Assembly (NCBI GenBank): GCA_009921765.1
Contig: RFXC01000107.1
Span: forward strand, 1 to 13,701
Source: Betaproteobacteria bacterium
GTDB lineage: Bacteria > Pseudomonadota > Gammaproteobacteria > Burkholderiales > Burkholderiaceae
DNA length: 13,701 nt
Direction: 5' to 3'
Below are positions 1 through 6,641 of the stretch, one piece after another; within the stretch, counting starts at the first letter, position 1; each line of letters starts with the position of its first letter. The notes under the pieces were generated by a model. It saw only the letters and a program-made list of their open reading frames with translations, made no database searches and had not been told where the DNA came from. Both the position numbers and the translations under genes were made by a program.

Positions 1-302
1 CCAACAAACGCACTCGGAAGCGCCGCCACGATGCTCGCCGCAGTGGGGAACAAGTCGGCACGCCCAGCGCCGTTCGTGTTGCGGAGGATCAGCCCGCCCT
101 TCAACTGCGCCGCCGTGTAGGTGACCGCTGCCGCCGTGGCTTCCGTCGTCACCGTGATCGCGAAGTATGGGAGCGATTGGGTATTCACGACTACGCCAGT
201 GCCCTTCGCGGACAACGGCAACGAGACGTTCGCCACATTCTCGACTTCCGCGATTACCCCGGTTTCGGTCGCAATCGGACCACTCCAATTTGAAATTGCC
301 AT
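1..302 (-). CDS. Partial phage-structural-like protein (N-terminal 100 residues)
   Basis: An uninterrupted minus-strand reading frame begins at an ATG (302-300) and stays open to the window edge, so the C-terminus is missing. A strong Shine-Dalgarno AAGGAG (314-309) lies 6 bases before the ATG. The protein starts MAISNWSGPIATETG and is rich in Thr, Val, Ala and Gly, with alternating hydrophobic and beta-branched residues (for example FAITVTTEATAAAVTYTAAQ) and a segment GGLILRNTNGAGRADLFPTA. There is no signal peptide or membrane segment. This beta-rich, low-charge composition resembles small phage virion or head-decoration proteins, but I recognise no specific family, so that role is inference. 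It follows dnaE2 in the same direction after a 132-base spacer. A sampled line of this gene is about 58% GC, apparently below its neighbours. The plus-strand frames over this stretch look like shadows. Confidence 0.62.
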   Translation of the reverse strand, partial: MAISNWSGPIATETGVIAEVENVANVSLPLSAKGTGVVVNTQSLPYFAITVTTEATAAAVTYTAAQLKGGLILRNTNGAGRADLFPTAASIVAALPSAFV

Positions 303-359
303 ATGATTCTCCTTATGAGGCGGGGAGCCTTGCGAGGAGGCGGGAGGCATTACCAGGAG

Positions 360-425
360 GCGCCGGGGAAACGCCACGAACGCGCCGGGGAAACGCCACG
401 AAGGCGCCGGGCAAGCGCTGCCTTC
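360..425. repeat. 22-bp tandem repeat, about three copies
   Basis: A unit beginning GCGCCGGGGAAACGCCACGA is repeated with a 22-base period at 360-381 and 382-403. The first 21 bases of the two copies are identical. A third, degenerate copy (404-425) keeps GCGCCGGG and scattered later positions, about 14 of 21. The array fills most of the spacer between the dnaE2 stop codon (435-437) and the phage-like gene. I see no terminator with a T-run here. Confidence 0.8.
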
Positions 426-434
426 GTGCGTGCC

Positions 435-3400
435 CTACCTGAAGTTCCGGCTGCGGCTTTCGAGCGCGCCCAGTAGCGCCGTGTGGTCGATGATGCGCGC
501 GGCCACCAGATGCGTGACCGTGCCGCCGCCGTGTTCCTGCCGCTGCCAGTAACCGTAGACGCTCATGAGTTGGGCGCCAAGCAGCGCCGCGCGGAAGCGT
601 TCGAACACCGCAGGCCACACAATGACGTTGACCGTGCCGGTGTCGTCTTCGAGCGTGACGAACAGCGTGCCGCGCGCGGTCTCCGGGCGCTGGCGGTGGG
701 TGACCAGGCCGCTTGCGCGCGCGATGCGGCCGTCGGGGTAGCCCGCGAGCGTAGAAGCCGGTTCGATACGCAGACGGTCGAGTTGCGCACGCAGCAGCGC
801 CAGCGGGTGACGCCCCATGGGGATGCCTAGCGAGCGGTAATCGGCGATCGTGTCCTCGCCTTCGGAGGGGGCGGCGAGCGTGATGGGGGCTTCGTCAATG
901 CGTGTTTGATCCAGGATCCCCCCGGTCAGTCGGCCCGCTGCAGCTGCCCAGTAGGCCTGACGGCGATGACCCGCGAGCGCCAGCAGCGCGCCAGAATCGG
1001 CGAGCGCGCGCAGTGCCGTGGCGTCCAGCTGGGCGCATTGCGCGAGATCGTCAACGTCATCGAATGCGAAGCCCCCGCTGCGGGCGGAATCATTCAGCCG
1101 TTGCTCGCGTGCGGCCAGGATGCGTTCGATAGCGACCGCCGAGAGGCTTCGCACCTGCGCAAGCCCCAGGCGCACGGCGGGCTGCGAATGGGGTTCGTCG
1201 AATTCTTCCAGCGTGCACTGCGCCTGGCTTACCAGCACATCAACCGGGCGCACCTCGACGCCGTGCGCGCGTGCATCGCGTACCAGTTGCGCGGGCGCAT
1301 AGAACCCCAGCGGCTGGCTGTTGAGCATGGCGGCGAGAAACGCAGCCGGTTCATGACGTTTGATCCAGCAACTGACATAGACCAGCAGCGCAAAGCTGGC
1401 TGCATGGCTTTCGGGAAAGCCGTATTCGCCGAAGCCTTCGATCTGGCTGAAGATGCGCTGTGCGAACTCGGGCTCGTAGCCGCGTGCGAGCATGCCTTCG
1501 ACCACGCGCTGCTGAAAGGCATCGAGCCCGCCCTTGCGACGCCAGGCGGCCATGGCGCGGCGGAGCTGGTCGGCCTCGCCCGCGCTGAAGCCCGCGGCCA
1601 GCATGGCGACCTGCATCACCTGTTCCTGAAAGATGGGTACGCCCAGCGTGCGTTCGAGCGCCGGCCGGATTTCGTCACGGGGGTAGTCGACTGGCTCCAG
1701 CCCCTGACGGCGACGCAGGTAGGGATGCACCATGCCGCCCTGAATGGGACCGGGTCGGACAATGGCCACCTCGATCACCAGATCGTAGAAGCAGCGCGGC
1801 TGCAAGCGGGGCAGCATGCTCATCTGCGCGCGCGATTCGATCTGAAACACGCCCACGGTGTCGGCACGGCTGATCATTTCGTAGGTGGCGGGGTCTTCGG
1901 AGGGGATGTCCTGGATGCGGAAGGGCACGATGGGCGGCGCACCGGGCAACCGATGGTTGCCGCGCCGCCAGGGGTCGCGCCGGAAAGTGATCAGATCAAG
2001 CGCGCGGCGGATGGCGCTCAGCATGCCGAGCGCGAGCACATCAACCTTCAACAGCCCCAGCGCATCGAGATCGTCTTTGTCCCACTCGATGACGGTACGC
2101 TCGGCCATGGCCGCGTTTTCGACTGGCACCAGGCGTGTGAGCTGATCGCGCGCGATGACGAAGCCGCCGGTGTGCTGTGACAGATGACGAGGGAAGTTCT
2201 GCAGCGTTTGCACGAGCTCGAGCCAGCGTGCAACGATGGGCGCATCGGGGTTGAGCCCGGCTTCGGTGAGCCGATCTCGATCGGGTACGCCACGCCATGA
2301 CGACAGCGTGCCTGCGAGGCGCTCGATGCACGTTGCGTCGATGGCAAGCGCCTTGCCCACATCGCGCAGCGCTGAGCGGGTGCGGTAGCGGATGACGGTG
2401 GCGGCGAGCGCTGCGCGATGGCGGCCGTATTTCCGGTACAGGTACTGGATGACCTCTTCACGACGCTGGTGTTCGAAGTCGACATCGATGTCGGGCGGTT
2501 CGTTGCGCTCGCGGCTGATGAAGCGCTCGAACAGCACGCTCAGACGGGCGGGGTCGACCTCGGTGATGCCGAGCGCATAGCAGACGGCCGAGTTGGCAGC
2601 CGAGCCCCGGCCCTGACAAAGAATGTTGCGGCTGCGGGCGAAGTGAACGATGTCGGCCACTGTGAGGAAATAAGGCTCGTAGCGCAGCTCGCTGATCAGC
2701 GTGAGTTCGTGTTCGATCTGCTCGCGCACCGCGGTGGGAATGCCTGCCGGATAGCGGCCCGGTAGACCCCGGTCAACCAGCTCGCGCAGCCAGCTGGCGG
2801 GCGTGTGTCCGGGCGGCACGATTTCATCAGGGTATTCATAGCGCAGTTCGTCAAGCGAAAAACTGCTGCTGGCCGCAATCTCCAGGGTTTCCTCGAGAAG
2901 CTCGGTCGGATAGAGGCTGGCGAGCCGCAGGCGGCTTCGCAGATGCTGCTCGGCGTTGGGGGCGAGCGCGTGCCCGCAGCGTGCGACCGGCTGCCCCAGC
3001 CGAATGGCATTGAGCGTGTCGTGCAGAGGTTTGCGCGAACGCCGATGCATGTGTACGTCGCCCGCAGCCACTAGTGGCAGACCGCTTGCACGACCCAATG
3101 CACGCAGCTGCTCGAGCCGGGCGCTGTCGTGGCCGTAGGCGAGCAGTTCGACCGCCAGCCAGGCCCGGTTGGTAAAGCGCTCACGAAACTGGGAGGCGAG
3201 CGCAGCCAACCCGGGCTGATCCGGGATTGGGCCTTGCGCAGGCACGAGCAGCGCGGTACAGCCCGGCACGCCGTCGTCGAGATCGGTGGGCAGCAGCTGG
3301 TAGTGCCCCTTGGGGGCGCGCGCGCGCGCCGCGCTGATCAGCTCGCTCAACCGCCCATAGCCGTCGCGGTGGCGTGCGAGCAGCACCAGCCTTGGGGCGC

Positions 3401-3683
3401 CGACGGTGGCCCCGGGTGTGCCGGGCGTGTGAAAGGCACTGCCAGTGTGGGCGGGGTCGAGACAGTTGTGCAGCGAAAACTCGGCACCGATCAGGAGCGG
3501 GAAATGGTGTGTGCGCGCCTGCAGATGGGCCCGCACCACGCCCGCGAGCGAGCATTCGTCGGTGAGGGCGAGCGCCGCATAGCCGAGTTCGCGGGCGCGA
3601 TCGACCAGTTCCTCGGGGTGTGAGGCACCCCGGAGGAAGGAGAAATTGCTGATGCAGTGGAGCTCGGCGTAGGCGGGTAGCAT
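435..3683 (-). CDS. dnaE2: Error-prone DNA polymerase DnaE2/ImuC (C-family alpha subunit)
   Basis: Encodes a 1,082-residue C-family polymerase, the usual length for DnaE2/ImuC, which with ImuB carries out SOS-induced translesion synthesis and mutagenesis. The N-terminal PHP domain opens with YAELHCISNFSFLRGASHPE, characteristic of this subgroup. The palm has CQGRGSAANSAVCYALG (from about residue 356), the catalytic PDIDVDF (D398, D400) and the third acidic residue in LLKVDVLALG (D548). The sequence ADTVGVFQIESRAQMSMLPR follows. A helix-hairpin-helix stretch and an OB-fold (about 985-1065) end the protein. The PHP homology starts within about five residues of the ATG at 3683, so the start is fixed to that ATG or the in-frame TTG at 3689; a stop codon lies just before the TTG. 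There is no clear Shine-Dalgarno. A LexA box lies directly upstream. Oddities are a Gly/Pro/Thr-rich insert-like stretch at about 74-98 and separation from imuB, its normal operon partner, by about 9.6 kb. Confidence 0.97.
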   Translation of the reverse strand: MLPAYAELHCISNFSFLRGASHPEELVDRARELGYAALALTDECSLAGVVRAHLQARTHHFPLLIGAEFSLHNCLDPAHTGSAFHTPGTPGATVGAPRLVLLARHRDGYGRLSELISAARARAPKGHYQLLPTDLDDGVPGCTALLVPAQGPIPDQPGLAALASQFRERFTNRAWLAVELLAYGHDSARLEQLRALGRASGLPLVAAGDVHMHRRSRKPLHDTLNAIRLGQPVARCGHALAPNAEQHLRSRLRLASLYPTELLEETLEIAASSSFSLDELRYEYPDEIVPPGHTPASWLRELVDRGLPGRYPAGIPTAVREQIEHELTLISELRYEPYFLTVADIVHFARSRNILCQGRGSAANSAVCYALGITEVDPARLSVLFERFISRERNEPPDIDVDFEHQRREEVIQYLYRKYGRHRAALAATVIRYRTRSALRDVGKALAIDATCIERLAGTLSSWRGVPDRDRLTEAGLNPDAPIVARWLELVQTLQNFPRHLSQHTGGFVIARDQLTRLVPVENAAMAERTVIEWDKDDLDALGLLKVDVLALGMLSAIRRALDLITFRRDPWRRGNHRLPGAPPIVPFRIQDIPSEDPATYEMISRADTVGVFQIESRAQMSMLPRLQPRCFYDLVIEVAIVRPGPIQGGMVHPYLRRRQGLEPVDYPRDEIRPALERTLGVPIFQEQVMQVAMLAAGFSAGEADQLRRAMAAWRRKGGLDAFQQRVVEGMLARGYEPEFAQRIFSQIEGFGEYGFPESHAASFALLVYVSCWIKRHEPAAFLAAMLNSQPLGFYAPAQLVRDARAHGVEVRPVDVLVSQAQCTLEEFDEPHSQPAVRLGLAQVRSLSAVAIERILAAREQRLNDSARSGGFAFDDVDDLAQCAQLDATALRALADSGALLALAGHRRQAYWAAAAGRLTGGILDQTRIDEAPITLAAPSEGEDTIADYRSLGIPMGRHPLALLRAQLDRLRIEPASTLAGYPDGRIARASGLVTHRQRPETARGTLFVTLEDDTGTVNVIVWPAVFERFRAALLGAQLMSVYGYWQRQEHGGGTVTHLVAARIIDHTALLGALESRSRNFR

Positions 3684-3698
3684 GGCCAATCAATAATA

Positions 3699-3714
3699 CT
3701 GTATAAAAACACAG
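3699..3714 (-). promoter_or_regulatory. LexA (SOS) box for dnaE2
   Basis: CTGTATAAAAACACAG matches the proteobacterial LexA operator CTGT-N8-ACAG at all eight fixed positions and has the typical AT-rich centre. It ends 15 bases before the dnaE2 ATG, or 9 before the alternative TTG, so the promoter must overlap the box and the leader must be very short. LexA bound here would directly block RNA polymerase. The box also lies about 107 bases upstream of the divergent copper-chaperone gene, where it is less likely to act. Confidence 0.9.
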
Positions 3715-3780
3715 TTAATGCATTTCCCCGTGTGGTGGCATTTCGTCTGCTGCGGGTCTCGGGTGATGCGGGTGCCCCGC

Positions 3781-3786
3781 TATACT
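3781..3786 (+). promoter_or_regulatory. Possible -10 element for the copper-chaperone/oxygenase operon
   Basis: TATACT is a good -10 hexamer 34 bases before the ATG at 3821, which would give a leader of about 28 bases. No convincing -35 hexamer stands at 16-18 bases upstream (the region reads roughly TCTCGGGT), so an activator or an alternative promoter may be used. This is a weak call based on one hexamer. Confidence 0.3.
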
Positions 3787-3820
3787 TCCGACGGGTCAAC
3801 TGATCGTTCAGAGAGCAACC

Positions 3821-4327
3821 ATGCAAAGCAGTTTCACCAACCGGTTTCCCTGGCTTGTGTCGTGTCTGTTGACGGTCGCTTTTGCGATCGCAGCCGGCCC
3901 GGTTGTCGCCCAGGTGGTGTCGGTCAAAGACCCCTGGGTGCGAAGCACCGTGCCGCGCCAGAAGGCTACCGCCGCCTACATGGAAATCACCGCTGGGCGA
4001 GCCTCGCGCCTGCTTGAGGCCAGTTCGCCAGTGGCCGGAGTGGTCGAGATTCATGAAATGCGCATGGACAAGGATGTGATGCGCATGCGGGCCATTCCCG
4101 CGCTCGAACTGCCCGCAGGCCAGCCGGTCGCGCTCGAGCCGGGGGGCTACCACGTCATGCTGATGGACCTGAAGGTGCAGATCAAGGATGGTGACAAGGT
4201 GCCCATCTCGCTGGTGGTCGAACTGCGAAACGGCAGCCGTGAAACCGCCCAGATCACCGCGGTGGCGCGCTCGCCCCAGCCTGCGTCAACGCAGGGGGGC
4301 GGACACGGCAAATCGCACTCGCACTGA
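3821..4327 (+). CDS. Periplasmic PCu(A)C-type copper chaperone
   Basis: A 168-residue protein with a signal peptide: a short polar N-terminus, a hydrophobic core at about 11-28 and a likely cleavage near VVA-QV. The mature part has the complete copper(I) site of the PCu(A)C (DUF461) family, H-x10-M-x21-H-x-M, at H78, M89, H111 and M113. A Gly/His-rich tail (GGGHGKSHSH) could bind extra metal. Family members act in the periplasm and pass copper to the CuA centre of cytochrome oxidase or help in copper scavenging. A weak purine stretch (GAGAG) precedes the ATG. It is the first gene of a plus-strand group and the next gene follows after 11 bases. Its usual neighbours (Sco, cox genes) are absent; it is linked instead to a Rieske oxygenase. 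The family is clear; its role beside an iron oxygenase is unknown. Confidence 0.93.
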   Translation: MQSSFTNRFPWLVSCLLTVAFAIAAGPVVAQVVSVKDPWVRSTVPRQKATAAYMEITAGRASRLLEASSPVAGVVEIHEMRMDKDVMRMRAIPALELPAGQPVALEPGGYHVMLMDLKVQIKDGDKVPISLVVELRNGSRETAQITAVARSPQPASTQGGGHGKSHSH

Positions 4328-4338
4328 GGAGCGTGCTC

Positions 4339-4566
4339 ATGGCCCGCGTCACGTCGCTTGTCAATGTCATGCATCAGCACCGGCTCTCCGAGCCCACCGC
4401 CTACGAAAACCTGTTGGGCGATGCCGTTGAACGCGCGTTCGCTGCGGGCATCCACGACCTCGACGGCATCGTGAGCATGCTGAACGACACAGGTCCGGCC
4501 GGCCCCGATGGCGAGCCCTGGACTGCGGCGCGGCTGGAGGCCGAACTTGCGCGCCTGGGTGCCTGA
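4339..4566 (+). CDS. Small protein of unknown function (75 residues) in oxygenase operon
   Basis: The ATG at 4339 has a strong GAGGAG (4326-4331) seven bases upstream that overlaps the stop codon of the preceding gene, favouring it over the in-frame GTG at 4333. The product is cytoplasmic, acidic and predicted to be mostly helical. It begins MARVTSLVNVMHQHRLSEPT and continues ENLLGDAVERAFAAGIHDLDGIVSMLND, then a Gly/Pro turn and WTAARLEAELARLGA. The last segment resembles the recognition part of a small helix-turn-helix fold (W-T-x-x-x-L-x-x-x-L), like the HTH of resolvases. From memory, similar short ORFs accompany Rieske oxygenase genes in Burkholderiales; I could not verify this. It has no catalytic motif. 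It may be an accessory or regulatory factor for the operon. Confidence 0.8.
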   Translation: MARVTSLVNVMHQHRLSEPTAYENLLGDAVERAFAAGIHDLDGIVSMLNDTGPAGPDGEPWTAARLEAELARLGA

Positions 4567-4613
4567 CCCCTGCCGCAGCCTGGTCGCCTGAACGATCGTC
4601 AAGGAGTCGAATG

Positions 4614-5654
4614 ATGAACGCACCTACCCCCGTGTATCAGGATGCGGTCGAACGTATCCTGTCGCGTGGTCTCACCAGCTACTGGTTTCCGATCTGCCCC
4701 TCGTCATGGGTGCGCGATCAGCCAATATCATTGCGGCGGCTGGGGCGAAAGCTGGTGCTCTGGCGCGACGCCGCCGGGTTGGTCCGCGTGCTCGAGGATC
4801 ATTGTCCGCACCGCGGTGCCGCGCTCTCCATGGGCGTGGTGCTGGGTGATCGAATTGCCTGCGCCTACCACGGCGTGCAGGTGCGCTGCGACGGCACGGT
4901 CGTCCGCGTGCCCGGCAGTCCGGGGTGCAAGCTCGAAGGCTCGCGTGCCACCCGCATGTATGCCGCCCGCGAGGCCCAGGGTGCGGTGTTTGTTTACAAC
5001 GCGGTTGATCCGCACTGCGATGAGCCGCCGCCGCTGGTGCTCCCCGAACAGCTTACTTCGCCCGAGTGGTCGTCCTTTCTCTGCTACGTGGAGTGGGGGT
5101 GCGATTACCGCTATGTCATGGAAAACGTGATCGACCCCATGCATGGTGCCTACCTGCATCGCCAGTCTCACAGCATGGCTGAGGGCGATTTTTCAGCCGA
5201 CTTCCAGATTCGTGACACCGATACCGGTTTCGTGTTTGAAAAAAAGGGCCAGCGCAATGTCAATTTCGACTGGACCGAATGGATGGACACCGGCATTCAC
5301 ATGATGCGGCTTGAGATCCCCTATCCAAAAACCGGTGGGCCCGGTGGCAACTTCACCATCATCGGCGGCTATGTTCCGATCACCCCGCAGGCAGCGGGCA
5401 TTTTCTTCTGGCGGTGCCGCAAGGTTGCGGGCTGGCAGCGCAGCGCCTGGCGGTTTCTCTACCGCAATCGTCTCGAAGCGCGGCATTTCCACGTACTCGA
5501 GCAGGACCGCCTCGCGATGGAAGGCATGGAGCCCGACGCGAACCAGCGCGAGCACCTCTATCAACACGATCTCGGCATTGTCCGGCTGCGTCGGACGCTG
5601 CGCGGGCTCGCCCAGAAACAGCTCGAAGCGGAAACCTCGGGTGTCTCGGCATGA
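4614..5654 (+). CDS. Rieske non-haem iron oxygenase, alpha subunit
   Basis: A 346-residue terminal oxygenase of the ring-hydroxylating or O-demethylating type (vanillate, phthalate and related oxygenases). The Rieske 2Fe-2S ligands are C64-P-H66 (in CPHRGA) and C83-x2-H86 (in CAYHG). The mononuclear iron site is D174-x2-H177-x4-H182 (in DPMHGAYLH), with D298 (in LEQDR) as the likely carboxylate ligand. Electrons would come from the reductase encoded next, whose ATG overlaps this stop codon as ATGA. The start is set at 4614 because AAGGAG (4601-4606) is 7 bases away; the adjacent ATG at 4611 would be only 4 away. No beta subunit is present, consistent with the alpha-only class. The substrate is not deducible; the C-terminal catalytic domain is short. 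Confidence 0.95.
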   Translation: MNAPTPVYQDAVERILSRGLTSYWFPICPSSWVRDQPISLRRLGRKLVLWRDAAGLVRVLEDHCPHRGAALSMGVVLGDRIACAYHGVQVRCDGTVVRVPGSPGCKLEGSRATRMYAAREAQGAVFVYNAVDPHCDEPPPLVLPEQLTSPEWSSFLCYVEWGCDYRYVMENVIDPMHGAYLHRQSHSMAEGDFSADFQIRDTDTGFVFEKKGQRNVNFDWTEWMDTGIHMMRLEIPYPKTGGPGGNFTIIGGYVPITPQAAGIFFWRCRKVAGWQRSAWRFLYRNRLEARHFHVLEQDRLAMEGMEPDANQREHLYQHDLGIVRLRRTLRGLAQKQLEAETSGVSA

Positions 5655-6607
5655 TTCGTACTTTTGTCCATACGCTGCGCCATGAAGCGACCGATGTGAT
5701 CGGCATTGAACTGCGCTCGCCGGATGGCGCCGAGTTGCCCGCGTTCACCGCAGGCGCGCACGTCGACCTTCATCTGCCGGGTGGGCTTATCCGCAGCTAC
5801 TCGCTGGTCAACGATTGCCGCGAGCGTCATCGCTATGTGCTTGCGGTGCTGCGCGAACGTCAGAGCCGGGGCGGCTCACGCGCGGTGCACGAGCAGTTCC
5901 GCATCGGCATGCCGCTCGAACTCGGCGAGCCGCGCAACCAGTTTCCCCTTCATGAAGCGGCTGCGCACACGGTGCTGGTGGCCGGGGGCATCGGGGTCAC
6001 ACCGTTGCTGTCCATGGCGCGGCGCCTGAAGGTGCTGGGCGCGTCGTTTGAATTCATTTATTGCGCGCGGTCGCGCAGCGCCGCGGCATTTGTCGATGAT
6101 ATCGCCGCGCTTGGCGTACCGGTGCACTGGCACTTCGATGATGCCGCGGGCGGTCCGCCAGACCTGGGGGCGCTGCTCGGCGCCCGGCCAGGGTCAGGAA
6201 GCGCCACCACGCACTACTACGCGTGCGGGCCCGCCGCCATGCTCGATGGCTTCCTCGCCAGCTGCTCGGCACTTGGCTACGGCAACGCGCACATCGAGCG
6301 GTTTGCGGCAGCCACCCCGGTGGAAGAGGTGGGGTCACAGCAGGGCTTCACGGTTGAGCTTCGCCGATCGGCGCAGCGCTTTTCGGTGGCGCCTGGGCAG
6401 TCGATCCTCGACGTGCTGCTTGATGCAGGTGTGTCGGTGAGCTTCAGCTGTCAGGACGGCTTTTGCGGCAGCTGCGAGACTCGCGTGCTAGAGGGCACGC
6501 CCGAGCACCGCGACTCGGTGCTCACCGAGGGTGAGCGCGCCGAAAACAAGGTGATGATGATCTGCGTGTCGGGCTGTCGCGGCGAGGGGTTGGTACTCGA
6601 CCTTTGA
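5651..6607 (+). CDS. Oxygenase reductase, FMN/NAD/2Fe-2S (VanB/phthalate dioxygenase reductase type)
   Basis: A 318-residue single-chain electron-transfer flavoprotein. The N-terminal flavin domain has the RSYSLVN flavin motif (about 48-54). The NAD-binding domain has GGIGVTPLLSM (112-122) and CGPAAML (192-198). The C-terminal plant-type ferredoxin domain has all four ligands: C267-x4-C272-x2-C275-x29-C305. It transfers electrons from NAD(P)H through FMN and 2Fe-2S to the Rieske oxygenase encoded directly upstream. The ATG at 5651 overlaps the oxygenase stop as ATGA, implying translational coupling. A longer upstream reading frame exists but only shadows the oxygenase gene. The length and domain order are normal for the family. 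Confidence 0.95.
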   Translation: MIRTFVHTLRHEATDVIGIELRSPDGAELPAFTAGAHVDLHLPGGLIRSYSLVNDCRERHRYVLAVLRERQSRGGSRAVHEQFRIGMPLELGEPRNQFPLHEAAAHTVLVAGGIGVTPLLSMARRLKVLGASFEFIYCARSRSAAAFVDDIAALGVPVHWHFDDAAGGPPDLGALLGARPGSGSATTHYYACGPAAMLDGFLASCSALGYGNAHIERFAAATPVEEVGSQQGFTVELRRSAQRFSVAPGQSILDVLLDAGVSVSFSCQDGFCGSCETRVLEGTPEHRDSVLTEGERAENKVMMICVSGCRGEGLVLDL

Positions 6608-6632
6608 GCCGCCTGTTCGCGCATGTGGCGGC
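6608..6632. terminator. Possible bidirectional stem-loop between converging operons
   Basis: GCCGCC (6608-6613) pairs with GGCGGC (6627-6632) around a 13-base loop in the 34-base gap between the reductase stop codon and the stop codon of the Bug-like gene. The position, where two operons meet head-on, suits a shared terminator. The stem is only six pairs and no T-run follows on either strand, so this is a modest call. Confidence 0.35.
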
Positions 6633-6641
6633 TGCGTCGGT

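Noticed and set aside
121..306. Plus-strand 61-residue frame at the left edge
   Set aside because: It lies opposite the minus-strand phage-like gene, which has a strong ribosome binding site; this frame has none and looks like a shadow.
906..2180. 424-residue plus-strand open frame inside dnaE2
   Set aside because: It is an antisense frame of a conserved polymerase gene in GC-rich DNA, with no recognisable domain.
3802..4597. Ten-base sequence CTGAACGATC before the Rieske gene (4588-4597) and inverted before the copper-chaperone gene (3802-3811)
   Set aside because: Both sites are intergenic, which is suggestive of an operator, but a ten-base match between two places is expected by chance in a window this size.
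5414..5650. 79-residue upstream extension of the reductase frame
   Set aside because: It overlaps the Rieske gene out of frame; the flavin-domain homology begins right at the ATG at 5651.
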